From: Nematostella vectensis | Taxonomy: Eukaryota; Cnidaria; Anthozoa; Actiniaria; Edwardsiidae | Length of the DNA stretch: 64,000 nt | NCBI RefSeq assembly: GCF_932526225.1 | Contig: NC_064035.1 | Span: forward strand, 18,279,969 to 18,343,968 | Direction: 5' to 3' | Part shown: positions 60,066 to 64,000 of the stretch, one piece after another | How the letters are laid out: each line of letters begins with the position of its first letter | Numbering within the stretch: position 1 is the first letter of the stretch | Made by a program: the position numbers and the translations under genes | The notes under the pieces: generated by a model | Databases searched by the model: none | What the model saw: only the letters and a program-made list of their open reading frames with translations | Told to the model about the DNA's origin: nothing

Positions 60066-63000
60066 ATGTCTGTGGAACAAAAGCGACCTCAAATCGCGGC
60101 TATGTTCCGCGGCCCGGGACCGGCGAAATATCGTCTGCCCGGCGGATGTGGATATAACGACCATGATCCACGAAAACACAAGAAACCAGCTTGGAGTTTT
60201 GGTCTTAAACTTGGATTAAAATCACAGAACGTGGGACCAGGGCCGGCATATCTGATCCCTGCGCGCATAACACGAACAGGCACGGATGGTACTCCAGCAT
60301 ACACGCTACACGATCGCACACAGCTCAACAAAGCGTTCAGCACTCCAGCGCCTGGTAAGTTAAAGTCGACATTTCTAGTCAGCAGTTAGGAATTGTCGAA
60401 GAATTCAATTAGTTCTAGGCATATTGGACTATGATACATGTTACAAGTGTGTGTATAGGTTCCTGTGGAGTAGTACAATCCAACATCCGTATGAGTGCTT
60501 CGTTAGTAGTGGAATATTACGAGTTGGTGCATTTTATTTATGAGTATGGGTATTATTCTGTAATTAAATTTACGGAAACAGAAATTTACTTAGCATAAGA
60601 ATATAAAAGCATTTCTTTAGATAGTGGAATAATTTAATTTATTTTATCTGTCAAGTTTATTTTGTTTATAACTAAAATAATTTGATATGGTATATTGCTC
60701 AAAATTATCACCGCGCCGTTGCTAAAGTAATAAAAGCACGTCTAATGACAAATCTTAGTGAATTTCTAAGATTCTAAGATTTGATTATTGTAAATTGTTA
60801 ATCCACTTTTAGCCCGTGTCAATATTAGCACCTTTTAGCCAGTTTTATTCCTTTAGTTATATAACACTATTGGTCTATCATCAATGGTGCATTGGTTGGC
60901 CTGCAAATTATAACCTATTGTAGCGAAAAGTGCTAGATTTCAAAGCCAATAATTGGCACAAGACCAGACAACGGGTTTCCCCCGCAACATTAGCTTGTTT
61001 GTCGAGTTTCTCCTAGTCTTGGTTATTATGAATTTTTTGTCCAAATTCTACTCTATGGAATAAACCAACACGGTGCTGTGGTAACTACATGCGAGTAATA
61101 AAGGGATGGGATGAGAACAAGAGAAAATGAATCAACCTATAAGGTTAAGGAAACCCAGCCGACGACATCCATAGTCAGAATAAGAGATCGAAACAAACGT
61201 CTTATATCAACAGTTTAAGGAGAGCGGAACATTACTTTTCAAAGGTTTGTCTCCAAGCGACTAGTGGTTAGGCCCGTGGATTTCGAAATCTGTGGTTCTG
61301 TGAGTATTCTCGTGTAAATAGATACAACTTCGAAGTGGTCTCTTTTGCAGCCATCCGCGTTTGTCAGTCGCAGAAGAGCTCCTGACAATGTGACAAACAC
61401 GGACGGCTGCAAATAAGACCTATCTTCGACGCGTGAGTGCCTTCATTGAATCTGAAGGCTCGTATTGTAATATTTCCTCATTTTATTCAGTCTCTTTCGT
61501 GAGCGGACAATTCTTATAATGCTTTGCCGTCGTCGGTTAAAACTTTCGTCTGGTGTCCACTGACGGTAGCATTTCACCTAAGCTCCACAAGCTGACAAAG
61601 ATGTCCGCTAACGAGTTAAGCCTGATGCACACATATAATGACATAACAAGGTAGGCGCGCGCATTCTTATGTCCTTATTTTCAAGTATGAAGGGTGCGAC
61701 TTATGGCAATAACGTCGACATAATAACGTGGAGATAACGACATAAAAGAAAAAAACATGTTTTTTCCCTTATACTATTATGTCAAATTCTTATGTTGTTA
61801 TGTCGTTATCTCGCCAGTGTGCATCAGGCCTTACTCGTTACTCTAAGTTACATGTCAGGGAAATAATTAACAATTATTCCGAAACATCAAACTAATCAGA
61901 GCGCGTATTCTTTTGAAGTTCCCGCCAAGTATATACTAAATATTACTTTTTGACAAGGTGCATATGCCCCGGAGAAGCAAAGGGTCCCCCACCAGAGATG
62001 GGCCCCCAGCTACTCGTTTGGATCCCGGACACCTTACGCGAAGCGAGACGCCACGCCTGCTGCTAACGCGTACTCTTTACCAAACGTGGTCGGACCCAAG
62101 GCTGTGGGCAAGACCGCCCTGCCCGCATATTCCATGTCTGCAAGGCTAAAAATAGGTGCATTTCACGAGGACCTACAGAAGGTGAGGACGTGACAGAAAT
62201 TATTAAACATTATGGTCATCATTTTGAGTTTTTGAAAGTTGTTTTTTGTCTCTATCAAAGGAATCTTTGCTGCGATATAGTATAATGTCTCGCTTTTTCT
62301 ATTTTTCTCTCAAATATTTTTGCGCAAAAAATTTTCATGGTTATTACCGCTGGACCATTTGCAGTATGAATTGGTCATTACCCATACGTGCTTTCATAAA
62401 AGGCACCATCTCTTAATTTCCCTCTTGTTTTCTGTATTACCAGACTCCAGGTCCAGGCACGTATAAAGTGCATAACCCCGATTATAACAAGAAGCGCATG
62501 CCAGCCTACTCTATGAACGGTCGCAATTACATGACCGGGGATAATACATTAAAGCCTGGCCCAGGGGCCCACTCTCCAGAAAAGGTAAGGCTGGATTATA
62601 GCGCTCGCATCTTTCTGTAGGGGGGTAGCCAGAGTTTATTTACTGGACTCACGCTAACACAACAACAACCCCACGTCGATGCATTATTGACCCAAGTTAT
62701 GAAAGGGATGATGCAGGGTAAGGGCCAGCGTAAACAGGAGAGGCCCATTATCACACAATCTTTGGAAATAGGGGGCGGGGACTTTGACAACTAGGTGGGG
62801 GGGTGGGGGGGTCAATAGGGGTGCAAGGGGGAGGGGGTCGAACTGGATCATGCTCCTTAAGAACTCAAACAAAAGATTTTGATCATCATGCTCTGCATAC
62901 TTCGATTGTCTATTCGCTGTACTCGATTTTTGGGGGTCCGTGTTGATGGGGACCTATTGTACTCCTTTCGATAATACGCCAGATCTTTCTAATATCACGT

Positions 63001-63106
63001 GATTGTGTCGCAGGTTTACGTGCACAAGAGGAATGCCCCGAGGTTCTCATTCGGTATACGCCACTCGGAATACATCGCGCCGCTCATTGTGGATCCAGTC
63101 GACTAG
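60066..63106 (+). CDS. ODF3: Outer dense fibre protein 3 / CIMAP1-type SHIPPO-repeat protein
   Basis: Exons: 60066-60354, 61958-62181, 62444-62584, 63014-63106; 747 nt, 248 aa, against about 254 in human ODF3 (CIMAP1A). All junctions are GT-AG and in frame. The protein consists of spaced proline-glycine SHIPPO motifs: GPGPAKY (16-22), GPGPAYLIP (57-65), PAPGAYAPEK (from about 94), TPGPGTY (172-178) and KPGPGAHSPEK (about 208-218). Between them lie aromatic stretches such as PAWSFG, PSYSFGSRTP, PAYSM and FSFGIRHSEY. The ending HSEYIAPLIVDPVD matches the family's C-terminal HSDY-x-PLLVD pattern. Family members are structural microtubule-associated proteins of sperm tails and motile cilia. There is no signal peptide or membrane segment. 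Start: first in-frame ATG in the exon, context caagaATGTC. Assignment to ODF3 rather than ODF3L2/CIMAP1B-type paralogues is uncertain. Confidence 0.9.
61338..61420. mobile_element. Short fold-back repeat, TTTGCAGCC family, ODF3 intron 1
   Basis: gtctcttttgcagccatccg, then cgtttgtcag, mirrored by tgacaaac, acggacggctgc and aaataagac. Same family as 57,750-57,837. Confidence 0.7.
61609..61840. mobile_element. MITE-like element with CCTGATGCACAC termini, ODF3 intron 1
   Basis: taacgagttaag then cctgatgcacac at the left; gtgtgcatcagg then ccttactcgtta at the right as the inverted copy. Subterminal ataacgacataa-type repeats occur on both sides. 232 bp, noncoding. The rest of this 1.6-kb intron (60,355-61,957) shows no other feature beyond the fold-back at 61,338. 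Confidence 0.75.
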
Positions 63107-63157
63107 TTGGTCAGCGGTGTCTTTTAAAAACGAAGCATTGTTCTTATACATATAATC

Positions 63158-63440
63158 ACAGGATGGTAAAGGGGGTATGGATCACGTTTTCACGGACCGA
63201 AAAAAATCTTTTTTCACGTTTCACGGGCTGAAACAAACGGCGTCAAGAAAATTACTATAATTAGACAATAATAACAGGAATACGCTAAATCTCGGTTCAC
63301 GGATACTTGAAAGTGCTAAATCTCGCTTCACGGGGAGAGTTGGATCACGTTTCACGGACGTCGACATTGAAGATTTCACGTTTCTCGGCATTGAAAAATT
63401 GCAAAATCTCGTTTCACGAAAATTCCCTTTACCACCCTGT
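63158..63440. mobile_element. MITE-like element 52 bp downstream of ODF3
   Basis: Inverted ends acaggatggtaaaggg (63,158-63,173) and ccctttaccaccctgt (63,425-63,440), one mismatch. taatc is found immediately outside the left end and overlaps the right end, a probable target duplication. The interior carries several variants of atctcgtttcacgg. Noncoding. It probably contributes to the ODF3 3' region. Confidence 0.75.
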
Positions 63441-64000
63441 AATCAGGGGCTCGTAACTACTTATGAGCCACTAGTATAATATATTTTATCAAACAAAGAT
63501 TTTGTCAAAAATTTCTAATGCAACCATGGGTATTTTATTTTAAATTTCTGGCTTAATTTTTGTAAAACAAATGCGTGTGTTATTTCGTAATTATATTTTA
63601 TGAAGTTTTTTTTTTTTGCTAAAAGTAATACTCCCTTGCACTGGCCGATAAAATCTATACGCAATGTTGAGTCACTTTTCCCAGCTTAAAAGTCATCAGG
63701 GCAAGTTCGCCAGGTGAATAGGAATTGCATCAAAATGAACCTCGCAGCGTTACCGGCTTTTCATGTTGGTCATGGAATTGGAAACGAAATAAATCGAAAA
63801 GGGCGTGGTTTATCCCTTGTCATCAGGGTCCGGTAGACCAATTGACAGGGGGGGGGGGGGGGGGGGGCACTGGTCTAAGGGTTTTATTACTCCGTAAACT
63901 ATGTGCACTTATCAGAGAGTATTTTTCCAAAGTCCAGAAAAAAATGTATTAATTGAAATACCTTAAGTGTAATTCATGGGGTGATTAAATCCGGACTTAT
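63441..64000. other. Downstream intergenic DNA
   Basis: AT-rich with no supported gene. A 20-G run lies at 63,848-63,867. The short + frame crossing it contains a glycine run and is not credible. Confidence 0.5.
63848..63867. repeat. Poly-G run (20 G)
   Basis: The longest homopolymer in the window. Possible G-quadruplex; its length is likely to vary or be misread in sequencing. Confidence 0.9.

Overview
This is eukaryotic DNA with two very different halves. I infer an anthozoan cnidarian, most like the sea anemone Nematostella vectensis. The reasons are compact intron-rich animal genes (R3HDM/ARPP21 family, HACL1, ODF3/CIMAP), short introns with GT-AG borders, and many short inverted-repeat transposon relics. 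The species is an inference from the sequence alone; no search was run.

Left half (1 to about 32,190). An essentially unbroken tandem array of a 31-bp unit, roughly 1,000 copies. It carries a higher-order structure: a block of about 11 kb is present twice at an exact spacing of 11,321 bp. A non-satellite module of about 201 bp occurs seven times inside the array, always in the same local context, at spacings of 6,001, 3,125, 2,195, 6,001, 3,125 and 6,654 bp. An older, diverged copy of this module lies exactly at the array edge (32,192-32,352), where the sequence passes into unique DNA. The short ORFs in the array are by-products of the module read through into repeats and are not genes.

Right half (32,353 to 64,000). 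Three apparently intact genes, all on the + strand. (1) An R3H plus SUZ domain RNA-binding protein gene, 17 coding exons, 39,041-47,501, modelled as 1,011 aa. Candidate upstream regulatory and untranslated sequence lies at 34.9-37.8 kb. (2) HACL1, the peroxisomal thiamine-diphosphate-dependent 2-hydroxyacyl-CoA lyase, 17 exons, 52,034-59,182, modelled as 580 aa and ending in the peroxisomal signal SKM. (3) An ODF3/CIMAP1-type axonemal protein with SHIPPO (PGP) repeats, 4 exons, 60,066-63,106, modelled as 248 aa. In each model the reading frame stays open across every splice junction. The three have no evident shared pathway (post-transcriptional RNA control, peroxisomal alpha-oxidation, ciliary/sperm axoneme), so they look like ordinary neighbours and not a functional cluster.

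Intergenic and intronic DNA holds many non-autonomous element relics with terminal inverted repeats (Tc1/mariner-like with TA flanks, hAT-like, and unnamed families). It also holds G/C homopolymer runs, a (GAAA)n tract, a small intronic minisatellite and a diverged tandem duplication at 48.8-50.1 kb.

The most unusual material is the satellite: its higher-order organisation, the embedded module, variation concentrated at its two CpG sites, and a quasi-palindrome whose centre switches between T and A.
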